From assembly GCF_900177625.1 (NCBI RefSeq), contig NZ_FXAU01000004.1, positions 186,001-250,000 of the forward strand: 64,000 nt of DNA, written 5' to 3'. Below are positions 28,016 through 36,929 of the stretch, piece by piece. The DNA comes from Sphingobacterium psychroaquaticum. GTDB taxonomy: Bacteria > Bacteroidota > Bacteroidia > Sphingobacteriales > Sphingobacteriaceae. The first letter of the stretch is position 1. Each line of letters opens with the position of its first letter. A program made the translations under genes and the position numbers. The notes under the pieces were generated by a model. The model saw nothing but the letters and a program-made list of their open reading frames with translations. It did no database searches and had not been told where the DNA came from.

Positions 28016-28342
28016 ATGACAATTAAAGAAGCACAAGAAGTAATAGATAAATGGATTACGACGACAGGAGTTCGCTATTTCAATGAACTGACCAACACAG
28101 CCATGTTAATGGAAGAAGTGGGTGAAGTCGCACGTATAATGGCACGCCAGTACGGCGAACAATCGTTTAAAAAGTCGGATAAAGAGGTCAATCTAGCAGA
28201 TGAGATGGCCGATGTTCTTTTCGTACTGATGTGTCTAGCGAATCAAACAGGTATCGACCTAACCGACGCATTAGAAAAGAACTTAGAGAAGAAATCTATA
28301 CGGGACGCCGATAGACATAAAAACAATGAAAAATTAAAATAA
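28016..28342 (+). CDS. MazG-like nucleotide pyrophosphohydrolase
   Basis: A 108-residue all-alpha NTP pyrophosphatase of the MazG superfamily, half the length of E. coli MazG. The magnesium-binding pattern is visible: EEVGEVARI (residues about 34-42) and ADEMADVLF (about 62-70), i.e. ExxE followed by ExxD. Such proteins hydrolyse non-canonical or excess nucleoside triphosphates to monophosphates. It directly follows dtd, so both genes would act in quality control of translation or nucleotide pools. The stop codon is followed in the same frame by 37 open codons without a start, which I regard as chance. Confidence 0.88.
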   Translation: MTIKEAQEVIDKWITTTGVRYFNELTNTAMLMEEVGEVARIMARQYGEQSFKKSDKEVNLADEMADVLFVLMCLANQTGIDLTDALEKNLEKKSIRDADRHKNNEKLK

Positions 28343-28469
28343 AAAATTACAATTGAAGCCTTATTAAAAGCAATCCGTAATTACGAATCTAAAGGACGAG
28401 GGTGTAGGTCTATTGAATCACACGAACAGCCTGAGCTGGAACGACCTATTGCATAATGCGATGAAAGCA

Positions 28470-29975
28470 TTACCCTCGCTTCAACAACCCTAATAACACA
28501 ACTCTTTCATTGTACAAAACAACGGCACAATACACGAACAACAACGCGTTACCGCTCCAGAAGTTGCGCGCAAAGAAGACATAATTTATCGCGACCAAAG
28601 CACCTCCTAGAGCGAGGTAACCGACAGTTTTTCCGACCTTATAAGGAATCGGGTAATTGCGCTGTCCCCAAAAGTAAGATAAAAATACCATAACCGTATA
28701 TGCTATTGATGTCACAAGAATAGCACCGACGTAACTGTATTTCGGGATCAGCACATAGCAGAGAACTATAGTCACCAATGCACCCATCCCCGATATATAC
28801 AGACCATATTTCGTTTGATCTGAAAGCTTATACCACACCGATAAATTCATATAGATCCCGAGCAAGACATAGTTAAACAAGATAATTGGAATATAATCCA
28901 AGCCCGACCAATACCTAGCTACTTGCTCTGCATTGCCCCCTTTAATAAAGTACTTCAGCCATTCTATGTTCATAGAGAGCCCCACCATTACAAGAACCAT
29001 TGCGATAACGAAATACTCCATTATCAGGGCATATACTTTTTTGGCGTTTTCGTTCTTTGCATAAGAGAAGAAAAACGGCTCGGCTCCCAACCGGAAAGCC
29101 TGCACAAAGATGCTGAGAAACATAGCTATTTTCGATATAGCACCGTAAATCCCAAGTTCTCGTTCCCCTACATTCCCAGGGAGTAGGCTTGGCAACAAGA
29201 TCTTGTCCAGATGCTCATTGACGATAAAAGACACATTCGCTATAAAAATTGGCAAGCTATAGGAGAACATACTGTTTAGCAACTTCTTGTCTACTCGAAA
29301 ACTAAACCCGCGTATCTGAGGCCATAACATCAGCAAGGTTACAGCACTTGCAATAAGATTAGACAAAAACACATAGCCCAACCACATGCCCTTGTACCAC
29401 GTAAAAAAGCCTTCAAGAGAGGGGAATGTCCGAATCAACCAAGGTATAAAAACCATGAAAGACAGCGTAAAACAAACAAAAACACATATATTGATTGTCT
29501 TTAGTAAGGCATATCTAACAGGGCGGTTTTCAGAACGAAGCTTTGCGAACGGAACAACAGCTAAAGCATCTATAGCTAATATCAGCCCCATAAAGCAAAT
29601 ATATTGCTTATAATCAGCAACCGATTGGAGTCCGTTAGCAGCAAACCACTCCGACGCAGGTGATATCACGGAAAAAAGTACGAAAAGAAATACAAGGCTT
29701 GTAAAAATGGTAACAATAAAACTATTGTTAAAAACCTTCATCTTATCCTTTTCATCCACTTTTTGGAGGTAGCGGAAGTAGGTTGTCTCCATCCCAAAGG
29801 CTAGAAACGTATTGATTAGCGCCGACCATGAGTACATATTCGTAAAAATACCGTATATGCCCGTATCGAGCTTACGCACTAAAATCGGCGTCAGGATAAA
29901 ATTCAGTAACCGAGAAACAATGGTAGACAGCCCGTAAATAGCTGTATCGTTCAGAAATCGTTTAACAACAGACAT
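28470..29975 (-). CDS. Polysaccharide (O-antigen type) flippase
   Basis: A 501-residue integral membrane protein with about 12-14 predicted hydrophobic segments, starting VKRFLNDTAIYGLSTIVSRLLNFILTPI, which is the usual N-terminus of the polysaccharide transport (PST/Wzx-like, MVF superfamily) exporters. It would move lipid-linked oligosaccharides across the inner membrane. The gene is ten bases downstream of acyP on the same strand and isolated from glycosyltransferase genes, so its polysaccharide is unknown. Family confident; substrate not. Confidence 0.88.
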   Translation of the reverse strand: MSVVKRFLNDTAIYGLSTIVSRLLNFILTPILVRKLDTGIYGIFTNMYSWSALINTFLAFGMETTYFRYLQKVDEKDKMKVFNNSFIVTIFTSLVFLFVLFSVISPASEWFAANGLQSVADYKQYICFMGLILAIDALAVVPFAKLRSENRPVRYALLKTINICVFVCFTLSFMVFIPWLIRTFPSLEGFFTWYKGMWLGYVFLSNLIASAVTLLMLWPQIRGFSFRVDKKLLNSMFSYSLPIFIANVSFIVNEHLDKILLPSLLPGNVGERELGIYGAISKIAMFLSIFVQAFRLGAEPFFFSYAKNENAKKVYALIMEYFVIAMVLVMVGLSMNIEWLKYFIKGGNAEQVARYWSGLDYIPIILFNYVLLGIYMNLSVWYKLSDQTKYGLYISGMGALVTIVLCYVLIPKYSYVGAILVTSIAYTVMVFLSYFWGQRNYPIPYKVGKTVGYLALGGALVAINYVFFARNFWSGNALLFVYCAVVLYNERVVLLGLLKRG

Positions 29976-29985
29976 CCTTCACTCC

Positions 29986-30264
29986 TTATTTTAGCTTCTT
30001 GCGAACCACAAAGTCTTTGAATCCCTGTATTTCACCTTCAGTAGACGTTACATTTTCTACCTCTGCACGCTCTGGGCCCTCATCACAGAACTCCAACAAC
30101 GAAGACAAGGCAAAATCATCTCCCTCAGCCGCTATATACACAGACCCGTCGGGTTGGTTAAGCGCAAAACCCTTTACGCCCAATTGATCGGCAACTGCTT
30201 TTACGGTAGCACGGAAATAAACTCCTTGCACCTTTCCTGTGACCACAATATCGAGATGTTTCAT
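29986..30264 (-). CDS. acyP: Acylphosphatase
   Basis: A 92-residue small enzyme that hydrolyses the carboxyl-phosphate bond of acylphosphates. The active-site motif GKVQGVYFRATV (residues about 10-21) contains the phosphate-binding loop and the essential Arg; the catalytic Asn is in ALNQPDGSVYIAAEG (about residue 38). I chose the ATG at 30264 over an in-frame ATG nine bases upstream because the upstream one would lie against the promoter box TAAGTTTG that ends at 30271. The flippase follows after ten bases. Confidence 0.93.
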   Translation of the reverse strand: MKHLDIVVTGKVQGVYFRATVKAVADQLGVKGFALNQPDGSVYIAAEGDDFALSSLLEFCDEGPERAEVENVTSTEGEIQGFKDFVVRKKLK

Positions 30265-30270
30265 GGGGAG

Positions 30271-30278
30271 CAAACTTA
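30271..30278 (-). promoter_or_regulatory. acyP -7 box
   Basis: On the minus strand TAAGTTTG ends six bases before the acyP ATG, predicting a leaderless or nearly leaderless transcript. No ideal upstream TTTG. Confidence 0.5.
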
Positions 30279-30304
30279 CCTAAATTTGTATAAAAAGCGA
30301 AAAA

Positions 30305-31471
30305 CTAAACCAGACGACGTAAGGTAACAGAATCGACTAAATGTAAGTCTTCCATTCCTTCCAATAGTACCAATCCTGGACGCTTACCCACCTCGATAGA
30401 TCCTAATTGTGCATCCAATCCCAAAGCTTTCGCCCCATTAATCGTCGCCCACTTTAACAATTGCAGAAAATCAATCTGGCTCACTTCTGCAGCGATGGCC
30501 TTCAATTCTTCCAGAATATTCAATGTATCATTGGATGCCAAACTATCCGTACCAATTACTATCCGATCGTTGCTTGGGATAAAATTCAATATCTTAGGTA
30601 ATTTTCCCTCAATATAAAGGTTTGCTTTAGGACACAAACAATAATACACGTCCCGTCCTTGTCGCTGGACAAAATCGATATCTTTTAGCGAAGTGAACGT
30701 ATTATGCACTAAAATTAATCTGTTGGACACCGGGGTATATGGCAAATACGATTGTATAGAGTTTCTAGCTTGCGCTTTAAAACTATCCGCATTCATGCCC
30801 ATTTTTTCGTAAAACTTCAAGAAACCACCTGACTTATATCGAAATAATTTATTCTCTTCGTCACTTTCTTGGTTATGAATACTAAGGATATTGTCTGTCC
30901 CTACAACCTTACGAAAAGTCTTAAATAGCTCTTTCGAACATGAATAGGGTGCATGTGGTGTAATAGAAGCATTTGGTTCGAAGAAAAATTCAATATCACG
31001 AGCTCGATCAATTCGATTTTGCACTTCCTCTTTCACCAATCCCATAACCTCAACAAACGTGTGATATATGATTTTACTCTTTTTCTTTACTTGGACCGAA
31101 TGGTCCGTATTCACATGATCGCCAACTGCTTGAATTCCGTTTTCATACATCATATGGTCGGCTTCAGCAATCTTATCCAAAATAACCTCTTGCGATTCCT
31201 CACGCATGGTCATCACTTCAGATAAAAACACAGGGAGTCCCATATTCCTTTTCGTCTTCCCTAGCATATGCGATAATTCGATATGGCAATGTGCATTCAC
31301 AAAACCAGGAATTAGTACTCCTGCATAAAATTCCACCTCTACACCGTCAAGGTGAGGATCCCCCTCCTCATAAATTGCAATAATCGTCCCAGTATCGTCA
31401 AGAGCGACTACACCATTCCGAATAAGGGAACCAACTACGGGAGCAACCGTGCTTGCCGAAATATATCTCAT
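30305..31471 (-). CDS. Amidohydrolase-superfamily deaminase/hydrolase
   Basis: A 388-residue metal-dependent hydrolase of the cytosine deaminase/TrzN-ATZ branch. The first metal motif is present as PGFVNAHCHIELSH (residues about 55-68), followed by the SITPHAPYSCS segment with the third metal His, SIHNQESDEE, a fourth His in ILVHNTF, and the catalytic Asp in IVIGTDSLASN (about residue 310). The composite beta domain is formed by the N-terminus and the C-terminal KRPGLVLLEG. Candidate reactions include deamination of a nucleoside-like compound (for example aminofutalosine or S-adenosylhomocysteine), but the sequence alone does not decide. Confidence 0.8.
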   Translation of the reverse strand: MRYISASTVAPVVGSLIRNGVVALDDTGTIIAIYEEGDPHLDGVEVEFYAGVLIPGFVNAHCHIELSHMLGKTKRNMGLPVFLSEVMTMREESQEVILDKIAEADHMMYENGIQAVGDHVNTDHSVQVKKKSKIIYHTFVEVMGLVKEEVQNRIDRARDIEFFFEPNASITPHAPYSCSKELFKTFRKVVGTDNILSIHNQESDEENKLFRYKSGGFLKFYEKMGMNADSFKAQARNSIQSYLPYTPVSNRLILVHNTFTSLKDIDFVQRQGRDVYYCLCPKANLYIEGKLPKILNFIPSNDRIVIGTDSLASNDTLNILEELKAIAAEVSQIDFLQLLKWATINGAKALGLDAQLGSIEVGKRPGLVLLEGMEDLHLVDSVTLRRLV

Positions 31472-31533
31472 TAACTTTCCTGCTATAAAATTGTATAAAA
31501 ATAAAAAAAATTGACGGAAAACAAATAAATATA

Positions 31534-32298
31534 CTATTGTGTAATATTCAACTCCGCAAATAAAGGTAAATGATCGGAACCGTAAGGCTCATTGAGAACA
31601 CGATAATCGATCCATGAAAACTTGCTATGTTTCCCTACCATGATATAATCAATTTCAGTCCTAGGCTTTGTATTCGGAAACGTTGCTCCATTCTGTTTGG
31701 TATTACGAACAAAGAAATGTTCTAATAGTTGAATCGGTTCAGTTTCTGGCTCCGCATTCAAATCCCCAACCAAGATGAGCGGACGACTGTACCAATCACC
31801 TAATTCATTGATATACTTAGCTTGTTCTACTTTATTTTTCGCTTTCAGATCCAGGTGTGTATTTGCAAAAGAAATCTGCTTACCATTAGGCAATTCGACA
31901 TCTACGATAGCTAAAGATCTATTTTCACTTGGCTCCACCATAGGCAAATCGTAACGTCGTTTTCCCACTATTTTATGCTTGCTCAAGATAAGTGTTCCGT
32001 ATTCTCCTTTCTCTAAATCTATCCCTTTAGAAAAAAAATAATACATTCCCGTAAGTTCCGCTAACACTTTGGCCTGATCGATATTATTGGAGCGCGAAAC
32101 ATTCACATCAACCTCTTGTATACCCACCAGGTCTGCACCCGAAGCAACAATAATCTGCGCTATTTTTTCAAGATCAATCTTCCCAGGAATCTCGGGCGGA
32201 TTTCCATGATGAATGTTATAGGATAAAACCTTAATGCGTTGCGCGTGTAATGCTCCCACACAGAGCAACAAGATTACGATAGTAAAGAACCTCTTCAT
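31534..32298 (-). CDS. Secreted endonuclease/exonuclease/phosphatase-family protein
   Basis: A 254-residue protein with a signal peptide (LLLCVGALHAQ, residues about 9-19). The mature part has the full fold signature of the DNase I-like EEP superfamily: VLSYNIHHGN, DLVGIQEVD with the metal-binding Glu, FANTHLDLKA, LVGDLNAEPETEP and the terminal GSDHLPLFAEL with the catalytic Asp-His pair. Such secreted Bacteroidota proteins may hydrolyse phosphodiesters, sphingolipids or phosphate esters; I cannot pick one. It is divergent from ggt. Confidence 0.87.
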   Translation of the reverse strand: MKRFFTIVILLLCVGALHAQRIKVLSYNIHHGNPPEIPGKIDLEKIAQIIVASGADLVGIQEVDVNVSRSNNIDQAKVLAELTGMYYFFSKGIDLEKGEYGTLILSKHKIVGKRRYDLPMVEPSENRSLAIVDVELPNGKQISFANTHLDLKAKNKVEQAKYINELGDWYSRPLILVGDLNAEPETEPIQLLEHFFVRNTKQNGATFPNTKPRTEIDYIMVGKHSKFSWIDYRVLNEPYGSDHLPLFAELNITQ

Positions 32299-32349
32299 AC
32301 CTCCTAAATTAAGAACTTATATTGAAAAATAAGCAGATGATCGCTTGTA

Positions 32350-32357
32350 TAGATTTG
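32350..32357 (+). promoter_or_regulatory. Candidate ggt -7 box
   Basis: TAGATTTG fits TAnnTTTG; the nearest upstream TTG is 25 bases away, too far for the consensus, so support is limited. Confidence 0.35.
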
Positions 32358-32445
32358 TTTATATTTATACACCGTAAAAGGAATCCTGAGATAATATGTG
32401 TTTCAACGCCTTTTTAAGAATAAAAACATCAAAAAAACCGAAAAA

Positions 32446-34140
32446 ATGAAATTTATCACCACTACTCTGGCTTTTTTCTTTTTCATAATTTCTGGAAATA
32501 CGCCACTAATAGGACAAGTAAATGTTCCAGCAAAAGAATTTCAGCAGGCGGCTGTTATCACGGCACATCCTTTAGCGTCGAATATAGGAGTCAATATCCT
32601 ACAAAAAGGTGGCAACGCCGTCGATGCAGCAATTGCTGTTCAGTTTGCTTTAGCAGTTGTTTATCCTAACGCTGGAAATATAGGTGGAGGCGGATTTATG
32701 ATATACCGATCAAAAAAAGGGGATATCGCAGCGCTCGATTTTAGAGAAACAGCGCCTTCCTTGGCTAGCCGGGACATGTATCTTGATACGGAAGGGAACC
32801 CAATTGTCGACAAAAGTTTATACGGTCAACTTGCCGCTGGTATTCCGGGTACCGTAGCGGGGATGGAAGAAGCGCATAAAAAATATGGCTCCCTTTCTTG
32901 GAAGGAATTACTCGCTCCAGCAATCGAATTAGCAAAAAATGGCTTTCAAATCACGGCTATGCAGGCAAATGAATTTAATGAGTATAAAGAAAAATTTGTA
33001 AAACACAACCCCAATTGGGCAGCTATTATTAGAGAAGAAAAATGGATTCCCGGAGCTACTTTTGTTCAAAAAGAACTTGCCGCTACGTTGGCTTTAATTG
33101 CGAAAAAGGGACGCGATGGTTTCTACAAAGGAAAAACAGCGGATCACATCGTCTCTGAAATGAATCGAGGTAACGGTATTATTTCATATAAGGATCTACG
33201 CAACTACAAAGCAATATGGAGGCAACCCATTGTTGGTATGTACAAAGATTATAAAGTAATCTCGATGCCTCCGCCATCTAGCGGAGGAATTGCCGTATTA
33301 GCATTATTACAATCCGTGGAAAAGTATCCCTTAGCGCAATGGGGCTTTCAGGCAGATAGCACTGTTCGCGCGATGGTTGAAGCAGAGCGTCGTATTTATG
33401 CCGATAGAGCAACATATTTGGGAGATCCGGACTTCTACAAAGTTCCGACATCATACCTCATAGACAAACAGCTTAATCAGGAACGGATGTCTACAATCGA
33501 CCTCCGACAGGCGACACCAAGTGCTGAGGTTAAAGCCACAAAATTTCCAGGATATGAATCCGAACAAACGACGCACTTTTGTATTGTTGACAAAGAAGGA
33601 AATGCTGTTTCACTAACCACAACGATCAACGGTTCTTATGGCTCTTGTGTATGGGTTGACGGCGCAGGTTTTTTATTAAACAATGAGATGGATGATTTTT
33701 CGGTCAAACCAGGCGCCCCTAATATGTATGGGCTTCTGGGGGGCAAAGCTAATGCCATCGAAGGTGGAAAAAGAATGCTGAGTGCTATGTCCCCAACAAT
33801 TATTGAACGTGAGGGGCAACTAAAAATGGTCGTTGGAACGCCAGGAGGATCGACTATTATTACATCAGTCTTTCAAGCGATATTAAATGTCTTGGAATTT
33901 GGGATGGATGCGCAAGCGTCTGTCAGTGCTCCTCGATTTCACCATCAATGGCAACCCGACAGAATTGATGTAGAGCAGGGTGCCATTTCGGAACAAGTAC
34001 GTACAAGTTTAGAAAAAGATGGTTACCGCATCCATAAAAGAGGTAATATAGGTCGAATGGAAAATATCATCCGCCTACCAAACGGAAAATTACAGACCGG
34101 AGCAGATCATCGTGGAGATGACTACGCAACAGGTTATTAA
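32446..34140 (+). CDS. ggt: Gamma-glutamyltransferase (gamma-glutamyltranspeptidase)
   Basis: A periplasmic N-terminal nucleophile hydrolase that cleaves glutathione and other gamma-glutamyl compounds. The ATG at 32446 gives 564 residues with a signal peptide ending near GQ; an in-frame ATG 48 bases upstream would place a basic 16-residue tail before it. Visible are the large-subunit motifs GGNAVDAAIAVQFAL and NIGGGGFMIYR, the autoprocessing site with nucleophile T375 at the start of TTHFCIVDKEGNAVSLTTTIN, the NNEMDDFS segment and the oxyanion motif MLSAMSPTI. The proenzyme should split just before T375. Terminator directly downstream. Confidence 0.95.
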   Translation: MKFITTTLAFFFFIISGNTPLIGQVNVPAKEFQQAAVITAHPLASNIGVNILQKGGNAVDAAIAVQFALAVVYPNAGNIGGGGFMIYRSKKGDIAALDFRETAPSLASRDMYLDTEGNPIVDKSLYGQLAAGIPGTVAGMEEAHKKYGSLSWKELLAPAIELAKNGFQITAMQANEFNEYKEKFVKHNPNWAAIIREEKWIPGATFVQKELAATLALIAKKGRDGFYKGKTADHIVSEMNRGNGIISYKDLRNYKAIWRQPIVGMYKDYKVISMPPPSSGGIAVLALLQSVEKYPLAQWGFQADSTVRAMVEAERRIYADRATYLGDPDFYKVPTSYLIDKQLNQERMSTIDLRQATPSAEVKATKFPGYESEQTTHFCIVDKEGNAVSLTTTINGSYGSCVWVDGAGFLLNNEMDDFSVKPGAPNMYGLLGGKANAIEGGKRMLSAMSPTIIEREGQLKMVVGTPGGSTIITSVFQAILNVLEFGMDAQASVSAPRFHHQWQPDRIDVEQGAISEQVRTSLEKDGYRIHKRGNIGRMENIIRLPNGKLQTGADHRGDDYATGY

Positions 34141-34142
34141 GT

Positions 34143-34180
34143 AAAAGAAGAGTCCACCTTTAAAAGTGGACTCTTCTTTT
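34143..34180. terminator. Bidirectional terminator of ggt and rmuC
   Basis: Perfect 15-bp stem (34143-34157 with 34166-34180) with an eight-base loop. The rmuC stop codon (34179-34181) is partly inside it. Confidence 0.92.
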
Positions 34181-35498
34181 ATTCATCCAAAAACTTGCCA
34201 TCAATCTTCTTGTTCGCTTTAGCGCCTAAAGCTTTGAGGTTTTCAACTTTCTTGATTACATTACCCGCCCCAGTGGACAGCTTCTTCATCGCATCTTGAT
34301 GCTTCTCCCCCGCCCGCTGGATATATCCTTCTACTTGTTGCATATCTTGCAAAAAACCAACGAATTTATCGTAAAGTGCACCGGCTTCCTTGGCTATTTC
34401 CTGAACATTCCGATTCTGTCGTTCTTGCACCCATACACTCGCTATTGTCCGCAAAGTCGCTAACAGAGTGGAAGGGCTAACGATAACCACCTTACGGTCC
34501 CATGCATCAGAAAACAACTCTGGTCGCTCGCGTACCGCCGCACTTAAAGCCGACTCAATCGGCATAAACAGTAAAACAAAATCCGGAGAATGGATACCGT
34601 AGAGATGATGGTAATTCTTTGCAGAGAGATCACGCACATGCCCTTCAATGGATTGCACATGTTGCTTTATTAATTGAACTTGCTCTATCTCATCTTCACT
34701 ATTTACCCAACGTTCATACGCCGTCAATGATACTTTCGAATCAATAACAAGGTGCTTTTCCTCGGGCAGAAGAATAATAGCATCCGGAATTTTACGCTTA
34801 TCATCCTCCCTAAAAACGGACTGCAACGTATATTCTTGGTCCTTCACTAAACCCGAACGCTCTAATACCCGATCGAGGATAATTTCGCCCCAATTTCCCT
34901 GTTTTTTATTGTCCCCTTTAAGCGCCTTACTCAGGCTATTCGCCTCATTTTTTATCAGTTGACTCTGTTGCATCAGCTGTTCCACAACACCTTTCAAAAC
35001 GTGACGTTCTGCTGATTCTTGCTGATAGGTACGTTCCACCTTTTCCTCAAAAGTCTTGATCTTATCCCGTAACGGGTCTAAGATCTGACTCATATGCTGT
35101 TGATTTGTCGCTGTAAATTTTTGCGTCTTTTCATCCAATATTTTACTGGCCATATGTTGAAACTCCAACTGAAATTGTTCCCGCAGTCTCGACATTTCCA
35201 ATCGTTGTTCTTGAAATTTCTCTTGCTGCGCTTGCAAATAGGCATTTGTACTCTCTAATGTACGCTCAAGACTCATACGATCCTCTCGCTCCTTTTCTAG
35301 ACTATGCTCCAATTTATCATGACTAGCTGCGAGTACTTTCTCCCGTTCTTGGAATTTTGTCATTTCAAGAATTGCGGAGTTCCGTTCTTGCTCAAGTTTT
35401 ACAGCGAAACTCTTTCGCACACGTTGTCCATTTTGCCATAGCAAAACCACAACCAACACCACCAACACAACAATACATGCTATAACAAATACATTCAT
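34179..35498 (-). CDS. rmuC: RmuC-family DNA recombination protein
   Basis: A 439-residue protein with one N-terminal transmembrane helix (residues about 4-22), a long coiled coil rich in Glu, Gln and Lys (about 35-190) and the RmuC domain with a restriction-endonuclease-like core: GNWGEIILDRVLERSGL, IPDAIILLPEEKHLVIDSKVSLTAYERWV (quoted only in part: VIDSKVSLTAYE) and DFVLLFMPIESALSAA. RmuC limits recombination at inverted repeats in E. coli, presumably as a nuclease. The gene is alone on its strand; convergent with ggt across a shared terminator. Confidence 0.92.
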   Translation of the reverse strand: MNVFVIACIVVLVVLVVVLLWQNGQRVRKSFAVKLEQERNSAILEMTKFQEREKVLAASHDKLEHSLEKEREDRMSLERTLESTNAYLQAQQEKFQEQRLEMSRLREQFQLEFQHMASKILDEKTQKFTATNQQHMSQILDPLRDKIKTFEEKVERTYQQESAERHVLKGVVEQLMQQSQLIKNEANSLSKALKGDNKKQGNWGEIILDRVLERSGLVKDQEYTLQSVFREDDKRKIPDAIILLPEEKHLVIDSKVSLTAYERWVNSEDEIEQVQLIKQHVQSIEGHVRDLSAKNYHHLYGIHSPDFVLLFMPIESALSAAVRERPELFSDAWDRKVVIVSPSTLLATLRTIASVWVQERQNRNVQEIAKEAGALYDKFVGFLQDMQQVEGYIQRAGEKHQDAMKKLSTGAGNVIKKVENLKALGAKANKKIDGKFLDE

Positions 35499-35617
35499 TT
35501 TCTTCTTTTTTGTGACACGATTCGATCGACGTATCCAATATCAGATCAGGCAAAGCCTGGCGCGTCGTCCCCCTCGCAGCGCCCTGTCTAGTCGACGAAC
35601 TATCAACCACCAAAACT

Positions 35618-36805
35618 TTACTGTAACTTCTGATGCGTTTTCCACCATAGATCCGGCATATCTCCTGCCACCGCTAACTGGTAGTCCTCATAACGACATG
35701 GCACCCAATAGTACCGTTCATTAACAGATTTAGATCCGAAATATGGCACTTGCATCCACCAACGATCCGATTTTTTGCTTTTTACAAAAACTAGTTCGTA
35801 ATCATCATTTTCTAAAGTCGTGCGATAGATTATATACGCCGATTTAGGCACTAAAGGAGCATCATTTTTACGGTTGTAATACCCATCGATAAAACACCAA
35901 ATCATCTGCGCAACCAAGCTAGCTGTATGCCCCATCGGGTCAAAAGTCGGGTTATATTCATACAGACCAAAGGAGGAGCACTTATCAGACATACCCGCAT
36001 AACGCGCCAACTGACATGCTTCATCTCCATACAATCCATTAGGGTTGGCATTTGCATTACCCGGTGCCTCTGAAGCACGAATAGCACCAATATCAAAGCT
36101 TACCATATCGGCCGCTCGAATCAGAGGTTCTGCCTGATCTAGCTTTCCGGCCATCATACCTATCCGCATTGTACTAAAGAACAGTTTATCATACATGTTA
36201 ATAGACTCCTTACTCACTAAATAAGTTTGATAAGCCATATTACTCAGATTAAACAGATAGTCCGGCTGATGTAAAATGATATGATTGAGGTATGTATTAG
36301 AGTTCAATGCCGTATTATCTGCATTGTCTTGATCCAAATCAAAACGACTGTCAATAACGGCCACTTCCACACGTTGTTCTAACCCTTCGTAGCCCATGTA
36401 TTGAGCGTATGTTAAGTCTTGGCCTCCGCCAATAATAATAGGTACGATATCCTGTTTTACTAACTCCTCTACGACCGTTTTAATTGCGAAATAAGTATCT
36501 GTAAGTGACTCTCCCGCCTTGATGTTACCCAAATCGGCAATCTTGACATTATAGTCGCCTTGATACAAATTATAGAGGTACTTGCGGACTGCATTAGCTG
36601 ATTTTTTTGTTCCTTCGTTATTCACAGCTCCCCGTTCCTCTTCTACCCCAATTAGCACCAATTGAGGCTTCGTTTCCGGATCTTCAAGATCAGGGAATAC
36701 ATCTTCATACGCTTGAATACTCTTTCCAAACTGCGAGTTGTAAAAAGCCGATCCACTAATAAAATCTTGAACTGTGATGGGCGAAAAAAAGACCGATAAA
36801 GACAT
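35618..36805 (-). CDS. Arginase/formimidoylglutamase-fold protein with degenerate metal site
   Basis: A 395-residue member of the ureohydrolase superfamily, often labelled formimidoylglutamase in Bacteroidota. The fold landmarks are in order: IPIIIGGGQDLTY, VAVIDSRFDLD and DMVSFDIGAI. In active arginases these read GGDHS, DAHxD and SFDxDxxDP. Here the first His is Q129, the His of the second motif is R154 and the second Asp of the third motif is G240; D152, D156 and D238 remain. Three of six manganese ligands are thus lost, so it is probably not an arginase-type enzyme. The ATG at 36805 is used rather than one 51 bases upstream, which would add a tail not seen in the family. Confidence 0.85.
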   Translation of the reverse strand: MSLSVFFSPITVQDFISGSAFYNSQFGKSIQAYEDVFPDLEDPETKPQLVLIGVEEERGAVNNEGTKKSANAVRKYLYNLYQGDYNVKIADLGNIKAGESLTDTYFAIKTVVEELVKQDIVPIIIGGGQDLTYAQYMGYEGLEQRVEVAVIDSRFDLDQDNADNTALNSNTYLNHIILHQPDYLFNLSNMAYQTYLVSKESINMYDKLFFSTMRIGMMAGKLDQAEPLIRAADMVSFDIGAIRASEAPGNANANPNGLYGDEACQLARYAGMSDKCSSFGLYEYNPTFDPMGHTASLVAQMIWCFIDGYYNRKNDAPLVPKSAYIIYRTTLENDDYELVFVKSKKSDRWWMQVPYFGSKSVNERYYWVPCRYEDYQLAVAGDMPDLWWKTHQKLQ

Positions 36806-36929
36806 AAGTTTTGCGTTGTAGATTGTAAACTTAGATAAAAAAAAAGAAACAATCACCTACCTATTGTGCAATTCTGCTTTTAATAAGCTATTTTTGAAAA
36901 GGATAAGTTTTTAAAAATAAGTTAGCATT

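Noticed and set aside
28343..28456. 37 open codons in frame after the MazG-like stop codon
   Set aside because: No start codon, and the UAA has no suppression context I can identify; treated as chance rather than read-through or a gene remnant.
35499..35617. GC-richer spacer between rmuC and the arginase-fold gene
   Set aside because: Too short for a gene; partial inverted repeats lack a T run, and no RNA family is recognised.
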